A stretch of 48,182 nucleotides of DNA from assembly GCF_013778505.1 (NCBI RefSeq), contig NZ_JAAOWU010000028.1, positions 1 to 48,182 of the forward strand. The letters run 5' to 3'. The translations under genes and the position numbers were made by a program. Positions 7,706-14,853 of this stretch are shown in pieces. Numbering within the stretch: the first letter of the stretch is position 1; every line of letters starts with the position of its first letter. The notes under the pieces were generated by a model, which made no database searches, had not been told where the DNA came from, and worked only from the letters and a program-made list of their open reading frames with translations. This DNA is from Pseudomonas sivasensis. Lineage in GTDB: Bacteria; Pseudomonadota; Gammaproteobacteria; Pseudomonadales; Pseudomonadaceae.

Positions 7706-8596
7706 ATGGAATATGAGCTAAACGATATCCGATCATTCGTGAAAATCGCCGAACTTGGGAGCTTTCACGAAGCAGCTGATGCCTTGCACCTGTCTCAACC
7801 CGCACTCAGTCGGCGGATAAAAAAGCTGGAAGAGGGGTTGGGCACCGCATTGCTTGATCGCACCACGCGCAAGGTCAGCCTCACGAGCGTCGGCCGTGAC
7901 TTTCTTCCAAAGGCACGTCGGTTGCTGGACGACTTCGATGAGTCGATCCTCAATATCCGTGAATTGGCCGAACGCCAGATTGGCCGTGTCACCCTGGCGT
8001 GCATCCCTACTGCCGCATTCTATTTTTTGCCCTCAGTGATCCGCCTTTATAACGAGCGCTATCCAAAAATCCGCATCCGTCTGCTGGATTTGAGTGCCAA
8101 TGAGGGGCTTGAAGCGGTACTGCGCGGGGAAGCCGACTTCGGTATCAATATGATGAGTGGGCAGCACCCGGACATTGAGTTCGTCCCATTGGTCAGCGAA
8201 CCTTTTGTATTGGCGTGCCGGCGTGATCATGAATTGGCCGGACGCAGTTCGGTCACCTGGTCTGAATTGAGCGATTACCGTCTTATCGGGGTAGGGCGCC
8301 TGAGCGGTAACCGGATGCTGCTCGATCACGCGTTGTCTGGCTTGAGTTGGCGGCCGCAATGGTTCTACGAAGTCCAGCACCTCTCTACTTCGCTGGGGCT
8401 GGTGGAGGCTGGGCTGGGGGTTTCGGCGATGCCGAGCCTGGCCATGCCGGCGGAAGATCATCCCACTTTGGTCAGCGTCCCGTTGATCGAGCCAGTGGTA
8501 AACCGCTCATTGGGACTGGTCTACCGCCGCGGGGCATCGCTCTCGCCGGCAGCGGAAAAATTCGTCTCGATACTGCTTGAGCAGTGGCCGCAATGA
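7706..8596 (+). CDS. LysR-family regulator of the carboxylate operon
   Basis: A 296-residue LysR-type regulator. Residues 1-60 form the winged helix-turn-helix (IRSFVKIAELGSFHEAADAL, LSQPALSRRIKKLEEGLGT, LLDRTTRKVSLTSVG). The rest is a periplasmic-binding-protein-like effector domain with the usual LACIPTAAFYFLPSVIRLY opening. It is transcribed away from the isomerase gene across a 135-base gap, the standard arrangement in which a LysR protein represses itself and activates the divergent operon when an inducer is bound. The inducer is probably the transported acid or its isomer. The ATG at 7706 is used; the upstream GATAAGAC is a weak ribosome site. Confidence 0.93.
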   Translation: MEYELNDIRSFVKIAELGSFHEAADALHLSQPALSRRIKKLEEGLGTALLDRTTRKVSLTSVGRDFLPKARRLLDDFDESILNIRELAERQIGRVTLACIPTAAFYFLPSVIRLYNERYPKIRIRLLDLSANEGLEAVLRGEADFGINMMSGQHPDIEFVPLVSEPFVLACRRDHELAGRSSVTWSELSDYRLIGVGRLSGNRMLLDHALSGLSWRPQWFYEVQHLSTSLGLVEAGLGVSAMPSLAMPAEDHPTLVSVPLIEPVVNRSLGLVYRRGASLSPAAEKFVSILLEQWPQ

Positions 8597-8618
8597 GCCA
8601 TACGGCGAGTATTTTTTC

Positions 8619-9524
8619 TCAAACCCGACGCGGCTCGCCCTCGGCAATCTTGCGCATCAGGCTCAGGTAGCGACTCGCTGCCAGCCCCAGGGGGCGATTC
8701 TTTACCCAGATGATATCGACCCATAACCGCATCTGACTTGGCATGTAGTCAAACACCACCTCCGTCAATGCACCCGAAGTGATCAAGGGTTGTACCAGCG
8801 GCTGTGGAAGATAAGCCCAGCCCAATCCTTGCTGCACCAGGTCCAGCGTTGCCAGGTAATTGTCGCTGTGCCAAATGCGCCGTGACAGCACAACACGTGG
8901 ATCAGAGTCGGTAGGTCCTCCAGTAGCCACGATGATCTGCCGAACGTTGACCAGTTGCTCTTCACTTAAGGGGCTTTTCTTGCCGGCGGCGGCAGGATGA
9001 TCAGGAGAGGCAACGGCCACCAGCAACTGGCTTCCCGCCTCAAGAAACGTCTCCCGCTCGTCGAGCCCTGGTCGTTCAAATCCAAGCGCCAATTGCACAC
9101 GTCCCTCATGGAGCATGCGCATCGCCTCCGGATGGGACGCGGAGCGAATCTCGATTTCAAGCGTGGGGAACTCGCTGGCGATAATGGACAGCGGACGATT
9201 CCATACGCCTGTTTGCAACTCCGGCGCCATCGCAAGGACCAGGCGCTCCTCCAACCCTTGATGAAGCTGGAGAGCATGGGCGTCCAGCAGGTTTAGCTGG
9301 CTGGCGACCTGTCGTGCCTGGGGCTCAAGTGCTTTGGCGGCGGCTGTAGGAATGGCTTTGCGGGTTGATCGGTCAAAAAGTAATAAATCCAGCTCTGCTT
9401 CAAGCTGCGACACCGCCATGTTGATGGCCGAGGGTACCCGGCCCAATTTGCGTGCGGCGGCAGAAAAGGAGCCGCTGTCGACAACCGCAAGGAAAACTTT
9501 CAGTGACTCACTGGTAAACGCCAT
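8619..9524 (-). CDS. LysR-family regulator, divergent from amine operon
   Basis: A 301-residue LysR-type regulator. The N-terminal helix-turn-helix is visible as VFLAVVDSGSFSAAARKLGR, VPSAINMAVSQLEAELDLLL and FDRSTRKAIPTAAA. The effector domain starts near LVLAMAPELQTGVWNRPLSI. It is convergent with the preceding LysR gene (stops 22 bases apart) and divergent from the SDR gene with under 100 bases between starts, so it probably controls the SDR-aminotransferase-ligase operon. No good ribosome site is visible before the ATG at 9524. The inducer is unknown. Confidence 0.92.
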   Translation of the reverse strand: MAFTSESLKVFLAVVDSGSFSAAARKLGRVPSAINMAVSQLEAELDLLLFDRSTRKAIPTAAAKALEPQARQVASQLNLLDAHALQLHQGLEERLVLAMAPELQTGVWNRPLSIIASEFPTLEIEIRSASHPEAMRMLHEGRVQLALGFERPGLDERETFLEAGSQLLVAVASPDHPAAAGKKSPLSEEQLVNVRQIIVATGGPTDSDPRVVLSRRIWHSDNYLATLDLVQQGLGWAYLPQPLVQPLITSGALTEVVFDYMPSQMRLWVDIIWVKNRPLGLAASRYLSLMRKIAEGEPRRV

Positions 9525-9532
9525 GGTGGTTG

Positions 9533-9545
9533 TCAGATTTTCTGA
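9533..9545. promoter_or_regulatory. Candidate LysR operator TCAGATTTTCTGA
   Basis: A perfect dyad TCAGA-TTT-TCTGA fits the T-N11-A rule for LysR boxes. It lies nine bases upstream of the LysR start codon in the 97-base divergent region, where bound regulator would block its own promoter. A partial copy (TTATCAGATTTATTA) follows some 35 bases away. Confidence 0.4.
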
Positions 9546-9621
9546 TGATGATCGTCTTTATTTATCAGATTTATTAGCCTAATTTCCACTTCCATTACAA
9601 ATTAAGTACGTGGGGAACACC

Positions 9622-10413
9622 ATGTTAAATACTGATTTGAGGGGGCAAGTGGCACTTATCAGTGGTGCCGGAAGTGAAGCGGGTATTGGTATGGCGATCG
9701 CACGCAGGCTGGGTGCAGCGGGCGCGAGATTGATCATCACCGCTAGCAGCAACCGCATCGAGGATCGAGTTAAAGAGTTACTCGCAGAAGGGTTTGAAGT
9801 TGAAGGCCGGGCAACTGATCTCACCGATGAACGTCAGGTGGGTGAATTCGGCCTATGGGCCGCGTCAGTCTGGGGGCGGGTCGATATTCTGGTGAACAAC
9901 GCCGGTATGGCCATGCAAGGAAGCCCTGAAGTTTTCTCGGAATTGGCAACGATGGAACTGCATGAGTGGAATCTTTCACTGGCCAGAAACGTAACGACCG
10001 CTTTTCTTCTGACACGGGCCGTTTTGCCCGGTATGAGGGCGAGAAGTTACGGGCGTATTGTCAATATCAGTTCCACCACGGGCACCCGAGGGAGCAATCC
10101 GGGGGAAGCCGCTTATAGCGCCGCCAAGGCAGCGATGGTGGGCATGAACATGGGGCTTGCGCTTGAAGTCGCCAAGCAGGGGATTACCGTCAACAGCGTG
10201 GCCCCCGGCTGGATCACCACGGGCTCAACCACGCCCGTTGAAGCCGAGGCGGGGCGCTTCACCCCGATTGGGCGCGCAGGCAGCCCCCGCGAAGTGGCGG
10301 CGGCGGTTGCATTTCTGGCATCGCCTGACGCCAGTTACATCACTGGGGAAGTCCTCGTGGTGGATGGCGGTAACTGTCTGGTCGAGAACAAAGCCCCTCA
10401 CGGCGATTATTAA
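9622..10413 (+). CDS. Short-chain dehydrogenase/reductase
   Basis: A 263-residue classical SDR. Visible are the cofactor-binding SGAGSEAGIG (a variant of TGxxxGxG), the NNAG motif (VDILVNNAGMA), a catalytic serine in NISST, the YSAAK active-site motif and the C-terminal YITGEVLVVDGG. It probably oxidises an alcohol or reduces a carbonyl with NAD(P)(H). The ATG at 9622 is preferred over a GTG at 9610 because GGGGA lies six bases upstream of it. It is first of three same-strand genes, 169 bases before the aminotransferase gene, and divergent from a LysR gene. The substrate is not evident; the context suggests an intermediate in amine or amino-alcohol breakdown. Confidence 0.9.
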   Translation: MLNTDLRGQVALISGAGSEAGIGMAIARRLGAAGARLIITASSNRIEDRVKELLAEGFEVEGRATDLTDERQVGEFGLWAASVWGRVDILVNNAGMAMQGSPEVFSELATMELHEWNLSLARNVTTAFLLTRAVLPGMRARSYGRIVNISSTTGTRGSNPGEAAYSAAKAAMVGMNMGLALEVAKQGITVNSVAPGWITTGSTTPVEAEAGRFTPIGRAGSPREVAAAVAFLASPDASYITGEVLVVDGGNCLVENKAPHGDY

Positions 10414-10492
10414 GTTTGAATACGCTCCAGCGCGCTCAATCCACGATATTGGGCGGGGGGCTATAACCGAGATTTATAAAAGCGCGATGTAT

Positions 10493-10514
10493 CAAAGAAC
10501 CGTTGAGTTCTTTG
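10493..10514 (+). other. Hairpin in the SDR-aminotransferase gap
   Basis: The 169-base gap between the SDR and aminotransferase genes holds the perfect inverted repeat CAAAGAAC (10493-10500) / GTTCTTTG (10507-10514) with a six-base loop. An AT-rich stretch (TTTTAATTAAGTTGATAATT) follows before the next start, so a second promoter with an operator, or an mRNA-processing hairpin, is possible. Confidence 0.4.
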
Positions 10515-10582
10515 AGCCGTATCCGGCTGTCATTCAGCAACGGACTTTTAATTAAGTTGATAATTAACATAGGGTATTGATC

Positions 10583-11983
10583 ATGTCGAAAAGTGGAATT
10601 AGTGAATCAGCGATTGCTGCTTTTACCGCCTCCGAGCGTGCCCGGTTTATAGAAAACAACCCAACTTCACTGGCGCTGGCCGAGCGCGCCAAGGCGAATC
10701 TGTTCAACGGTGTGCCCATGCACTGGATGAGCGACTGGTCGATGCCTTCGCCGCTCTTCGTACAGCGTGCAAAAGGGGCGCGCTTCACCGACGTTGACGG
10801 GCATGAATACATAGACTTTTGCCTTGGCGACACCGGCACGATGTTTGGTCATTCACCTGATCCTATTGTCCGCGCCATAACCGAGCAGGCGAATAATGGC
10901 TTGACCACGATGCTGCCGGGCGAAGACGCGGTGGTCTGCGGCGAGTTGCTGGCTCGGCGATTCGAGCTGCCTTACTGGCAAGTGACCGCCAATGCGACTG
11001 ACGCCAACCGGTATGTGCTGCGCTGGGCGCGCGCGATCACCCAGCGCAACGTCTTGCTGGTGTTCGATGGCTGCTACCACGGCACCGTGGATGACGTGAT
11101 GGTGCGCTACCGCGACGGCAAAACAGTGCACCGTTCAGGTCTTGTCGGCCAAGCCTACGACTTGAGCCAATACAGTCGATCCATCCCCTTCAACGATGTC
11201 GCCGCACTGGAGGCGGCGTTAGCCCAGGGCGATGTGTGCGCGCTGATGTGCGAGCCGGCGATGACGAACATTGGCATGGTCCTGCCGGATCCGGGGTTCA
11301 TGCAAAAGTGCCGAGAGCTGACCCTTAAATATGGCAGCCTGTTGGTCATTGATGAGACCCACACTATTTCCACCGGCCTCGGTGGATGCACTCGCCAGTG
11401 GGATTTGAAACCCGACTTTTTCGTGGTGGGTAAACCCATTGCAGGTGGCGTTCCTTGCGCGGTGTTTGGCGTTAGCGAGCCAGTCGCCTCGGCTATGCGC
11501 GACGTCCAGAAGACCATCAGCGAGGAGAGCGGCGGGCATGGCCACAGTGGCATGGGAACGACGCTGTCCGCCAATGCCCTGGCGATGCGTTGCATGCGCG
11601 TCAGTCTTGAAGAGGTCATGACAGAGTCTGCATACGAGCACATGTTGCCCCTGGCCTCAAGGCTGGCCCAGGGATTTCGAGGGTTGTTCAAGCGGCACCA
11701 ACTGAACTGGTCTGTCACAGAGTTGGGCGCGCGTTGTGAGTTTCAATTCTGTGCTACCTCGCCAAGAACAGGCGCGCAAGCCGAGGCGGCTTTTCATGAC
11801 AGCCTTCAAATGGCGCTGCATCTTTATCTCATCAACCGCGGAATCCTGATCACGCCTTTTCACAACATGACCCTGTGCTGTCCGCAAACAAGTGATGCGG
11901 ATATCGACAGGCTGATCGCTGAGTTGGATAACGCGCTGACCACCCTGCTTGCGCAACCTGGCGCGCGGGTTATCGCTTCATAA
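10583..11983 (+). CDS. Class III PLP-dependent aminotransferase, HemL-like
   Basis: A 466-residue class III aminotransferase most like the glutamate-1-semialdehyde aminomutase branch. Motifs are DVDGHEYIDFCLGDTGTMFG, the cofactor-site FDGCYHGTVDDVMVR, VIDETHT, and VVGKPIAGGVPCAVFG with the likely pyridoxal phosphate lysine at residue 284. It is not the haem-pathway HemL: the motifs around the substrate site differ and its neighbours are an SDR and a glutamine-synthetase-like ligase. The ATG at 10583 has AGGG eight bases upstream. It probably removes or rearranges the amino group of the operon's substrate; the amine donor is unknown. Confidence 0.87.
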   Translation: MSKSGISESAIAAFTASERARFIENNPTSLALAERAKANLFNGVPMHWMSDWSMPSPLFVQRAKGARFTDVDGHEYIDFCLGDTGTMFGHSPDPIVRAITEQANNGLTTMLPGEDAVVCGELLARRFELPYWQVTANATDANRYVLRWARAITQRNVLLVFDGCYHGTVDDVMVRYRDGKTVHRSGLVGQAYDLSQYSRSIPFNDVAALEAALAQGDVCALMCEPAMTNIGMVLPDPGFMQKCRELTLKYGSLLVIDETHTISTGLGGCTRQWDLKPDFFVVGKPIAGGVPCAVFGVSEPVASAMRDVQKTISEESGGHGHSGMGTTLSANALAMRCMRVSLEEVMTESAYEHMLPLASRLAQGFRGLFKRHQLNWSVTELGARCEFQFCATSPRTGAQAEAAFHDSLQMALHLYLINRGILITPFHNMTLCCPQTSDADIDRLIAELDNALTTLLAQPGARVIAS

Positions 11984-12052
11984 CTGCACGTCTGAAAACG
12001 CCATTGTTCTTAAATACTGCCAGTCGCTTGAATAAGCGCTAAGAGGTTTGAC

Positions 12053-13420
12053 ATGCAATTTGCGGATAAAAAAGAGGCCGTAGATTATCTGGCCGCCCAC
12101 CCTGAAGTGCTGAGCATCGAGTTGTTCCTTATCGACGCGAATGGCGTTCCACGGGGCAAACTGTTGCATCGCGACGAACTGCTGGCGATCTACGAAAATG
12201 GTCGGCCATTGCCAAGTTCCATTCTCGCCTTGACCGTGCAGGGTGAAGACGTAGAAGACACAGGCTTGGTCTGGGATGTTGCTGACGCCGATTGTTGGAC
12301 GTACCCCTTGGCGGGAAGCCTGACCTTGCAACCCTGGCGCACCAACCCCACCGGTCAAGTGCAGGTGAGCATGCACCCGACCCAAGGTATTCCCGCCGCA
12401 CCGGCGGACCCGCGCCACGTGCTGGTGAACACCATTGAGCGGCTGAAAGCCGATGGATTCCATCCGGTCATGGCCGTCGAGTTGGAGTTCTACCTGCTGG
12501 ACCGACAACGCGACGTCAACGGTCGGCCGCAGCCGGCGTTGCAGACCAATGGCGTACGCCCTGTTGCTCCACAGGTTTATGGCGTATACGAGCTGGAGCA
12601 ACTTCAACCGTTTCTTGATGACCTCTACGCGGCGTGCGCGCTGCAGGGGTTGCCGGTACGTACGGCGATATCCGAGTACGCGCCAGGCCAGGTCGAGTTG
12701 ACGCTGGAGCATCGTTTCGACGCACTCCAGGCCATTGATGAAGGCGTACGTTACAAACGCCTGGTCAAGGGGGTGGCCAACAAACATGGGCTGCAAGCGT
12801 GCTTCATGGCCAAGCCATTCAGCGATCAGGCCGGCAGCGGTATGCACCTGCACGTCAGCCTGGCCGACGAGCACGGGAATAACCTGTATGCGAGTGAAGA
12901 CCCACAGGGTACGCCACTGTTGCGGCACTCCATCGGCGGGATGATGGAGACCTTGTTTGACTCGCTGGCGATATTTTGCCCCCATGCCAATTCCTATCGA
13001 CGCTTCCAGACCGGTAGTTACGCGCCGCTGGCTAAGAGTTGGGGCGTCAACAACCGTACGGTGTCGTTCCGCGTGCCCAGCGGCCCCGCCATCAGTCGGC
13101 ACATCGAACACCGCATTTGCGGTGCCGATGCCAACCCCTATCTCGCCGCTGCCGCGTTACTGGCGGGTATTCACCACGGCATCACTCATCAAAGCGATCC
13201 CGGCGCGGCGATTGTGGGGAATGGCTATGAACAGGCGACCGATTTTCTACCCACCGACTGGCTGACAGCGTTGCAGGCACTGCAACGCTCAACCTGGGCA
13301 CGTGAGGCGCTGGGCGCTGAATTCCTGAAGGTGTTCCTGGCAATCAAGTGGCGCGAGTTCCGTCAATTCAATGCTGAAGTCGGAGAGCAGGACTGGCGCT
13401 GGTACCTCACTCACGCATGA
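12053..13420 (+). CDS. Glutamine-synthetase-like gamma-glutamyl-amine ligase
   Basis: A 455-residue class-I-type glutamine synthetase homologue of the PuuA/GlnA3 branch, which joins glutamate to amines using ATP and thereby opens gamma-glutamylated routes of amine breakdown. Motifs are the N-terminal IELFLIDANGVPRGK, the metal-binding VELEFYL, EYAPGQVELTL, the ATP-site GSGMHLHVSL, and NRTVSFRVPSG with HIEHRICGADANPYL. The length is shorter than the 468 or so residues of nitrogen-assimilating GlnA, and the adenylylation-loop tyrosine region is not GlnA-like. It starts 69 bases after the aminotransferase gene. The amine is not identified; polyamines, ethanolamine-like or alkylamines are all possible. 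Confidence 0.87.
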   Translation: MQFADKKEAVDYLAAHPEVLSIELFLIDANGVPRGKLLHRDELLAIYENGRPLPSSILALTVQGEDVEDTGLVWDVADADCWTYPLAGSLTLQPWRTNPTGQVQVSMHPTQGIPAAPADPRHVLVNTIERLKADGFHPVMAVELEFYLLDRQRDVNGRPQPALQTNGVRPVAPQVYGVYELEQLQPFLDDLYAACALQGLPVRTAISEYAPGQVELTLEHRFDALQAIDEGVRYKRLVKGVANKHGLQACFMAKPFSDQAGSGMHLHVSLADEHGNNLYASEDPQGTPLLRHSIGGMMETLFDSLAIFCPHANSYRRFQTGSYAPLAKSWGVNNRTVSFRVPSGPAISRHIEHRICGADANPYLAAAALLAGIHHGITHQSDPGAAIVGNGYEQATDFLPTDWLTALQALQRSTWAREALGAEFLKVFLAIKWREFRQFNAEVGEQDWRWYLTHA

Positions 13421-13460
13421 ATGTCGACCCGTCAGGACGACTTGAAACGGACCGCTGAGG

Positions 13461-13577
13461 CTACCTGACCTTTTTCTTGCGTGGCTGGCGCGTGGCCAAA
13501 TGCTCGAAGCAAAAAGAGGCCGTGCCGAACACGGCGATTATGGTCAGCACGATCATGCCTAGGGTTGAGTTTTCCAC
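13461..13577 (-). CDS. Small single-pass membrane peptide, unknown
   Basis: A 38-codon reading frame starting GTG at 13577 with AGGA nine bases upstream. It reads VENSTLGMIVLTIIAVFG, then a short polar part and a very basic tail (RQPRKKKVR). One hydrophobic segment (about 8-25) followed by positive charges predicts a membrane peptide with a cytoplasmic C terminus. It lies alone between the ligase gene (convergent) and the catalase-like gene (same strand, upstream). No family is recognised. The membrane-like composition and tidy start favour a real gene; its small size keeps confidence moderate. Confidence 0.5.
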   Translation of the reverse strand: MENSTLGMIVLTIIAVFGTASFCFEHLATRQPRKKKVR

Positions 13578-13686
13578 GATGGGCGTCCTACGTGATGGAG
13601 TAGGCGTCCACGGTAGAGTTACGGCGAAAGCGCCTCAATAGACCCGACGCAATCCTTACGACGCCGGGCCCATTATTACGCACTCT

Positions 13687-14853
13687 TTACGGGGCGTTGC
13701 GGCTGTGGCGGTAATCGCTGACGGCCTCGTACACCGCCTTGCGCAAGCGGTTGATACCACCGATAGGGCGGTGTTCTTCCACGCCGAACCACGGGTTGAA
13801 TGACTGGTTGTCACACGCCAGGTTCTGTTCGGGTGTATCGAAGTCCTGAGCCGGGATTCGCACCTTGGCCACGCTCTCGTAGGGCGCATCGCTTTCTTTC
13901 CACTCGATGCTGGTGTCTTCGATCGGCATGAATTTCTGCGGGTTCTGCCGCTGGATCTGCAGCACGAAACACGCCGGCACGCGGTCCGTGGACAACTGCT
14001 GGCTCAGGGCGCTGCGTAGGAAGTTCGGCAGGTCCTGGTTCTGTTTGGGCAGGACGTATTCCGGGCAGCTCTGCGGGTCTGGCGCCACGCGGAACTTGGC
14101 ATTCGCCGCGCCGAACTTGTAGGGCGATACCGAGAAATACGTAGTTTGCGTCGGGCTTGCCGGGGCCGGTGCCAGGGTTGCCAGGGCGATAAATAGATGA
14201 CGCACCTGCCAAGTGCGTGGGTCAGCCTTGGGGAAGAACGCCAAGACTTTTTTGCCATCGGCCTGGGCACCGATGTTCTGCGCGTATTCCGCCACATCGC
14301 TGACAAAGAAGTTCGGATGGCTAAACATCACGAAGTCCTGTTCCGTGCGGGTCTGCTGGTCGGCCAGCAGTTGTTTGCCCGGCACGTCCAACAGCTTGAG
14401 CGCCATGCCCCGGGCATCGCGAATGCTGTCGAACTGCGGGTAGGCGTTGCCGTTGGACAACCGCATCATGGCCTGCCAGGTCTTGCCCGGTTCGGCGAAT
14501 ACACCCTGGCGTAATGCCGGGTCGAGATCCGCCAGTACGCTGACTTCGGCCTTCACGCAGCCGTGGGCTTTGGCATGGGCATCGCGCAGGTAGCGCGTGC
14601 CTTCGCGGTGCTGGTCAACGATGCGCACTGCCGTCTGGATGATGCCCTGAGTCATCGCGGCTTCACCTGCCGGGACGTGTTCATCTGGCGACACCGGCCC
14701 GCTGTGCTGCCAGGCATACCAGGCGGTAGCGGCCAGCCAGCCGAGCAAGCCCAGTCCGGCCAGCCACAACAGCGTCTTGCCGAGAAACCTCCCAATGCGC
14801 AGCCACAGGCGGGCGAGCAGGGACGGTTGGTCGTATCGAGATCGAATCATCAT
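13687..14853 (-). CDS. Membrane-anchored catalase-family haem protein
   Basis: A 388-residue catalase-fold protein with an N-terminal membrane anchor (TLLWLAGLGLLGWLAATAWY, about 29-48). The distal haem histidine is in RDAHAKAHGCVKAE, and FVMFSHPNFFVSDVAEY matches the NxPxFFVRD region. The C terminus has PIGGINRLRKAVYEAVSDYR, as in short catalase-related proteins of the SrpA type. It lacks the long C-terminal part of classical catalases, and the proximal tyrosine motif is not obvious. The haem domain is probably periplasmic. Its ATG overlaps the stop of the upstream di-haem gene (ATGA at 14850-14853), so the two are translated together. Peroxidase or hydroperoxide-converting activity is likelier than bulk peroxide dismutation. 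Confidence 0.85.
   Translation of the reverse strand: MMIRSRYDQPSLLARLWLRIGRFLGKTLLWLAGLGLLGWLAATAWYAWQHSGPVSPDEHVPAGEAAMTQGIIQTAVRIVDQHREGTRYLRDAHAKAHGCVKAEVSVLADLDPALRQGVFAEPGKTWQAMMRLSNGNAYPQFDSIRDARGMALKLLDVPGKQLLADQQTRTEQDFVMFSHPNFFVSDVAEYAQNIGAQADGKKVLAFFPKADPRTWQVRHLFIALATLAPAPASPTQTTYFSVSPYKFGAANAKFRVAPDPQSCPEYVLPKQNQDLPNFLRSALSQQLSTDRVPACFVLQIQRQNPQKFMPIEDTSIEWKESDAPYESVAKVRIPAQDFDTPEQNLACDNQSFNPWFGVEEHRPIGGINRLRKAVYEAVSDYRHSRNAP

Noticed and set aside
10583..11983. hemL, glutamate-1-semialdehyde aminomutase
   Set aside because: Overall resemblance is to that branch, but the motifs around the substrate site differ and the neighbours are an SDR and an amine ligase rather than haem or thiamine genes.
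11978..13111. A 377-codon minus-strand frame opposite the ligase gene
   Set aside because: It is the complement of a glutamine-synthetase-like gene with intact motifs; no ribosome site or family feature supports it.
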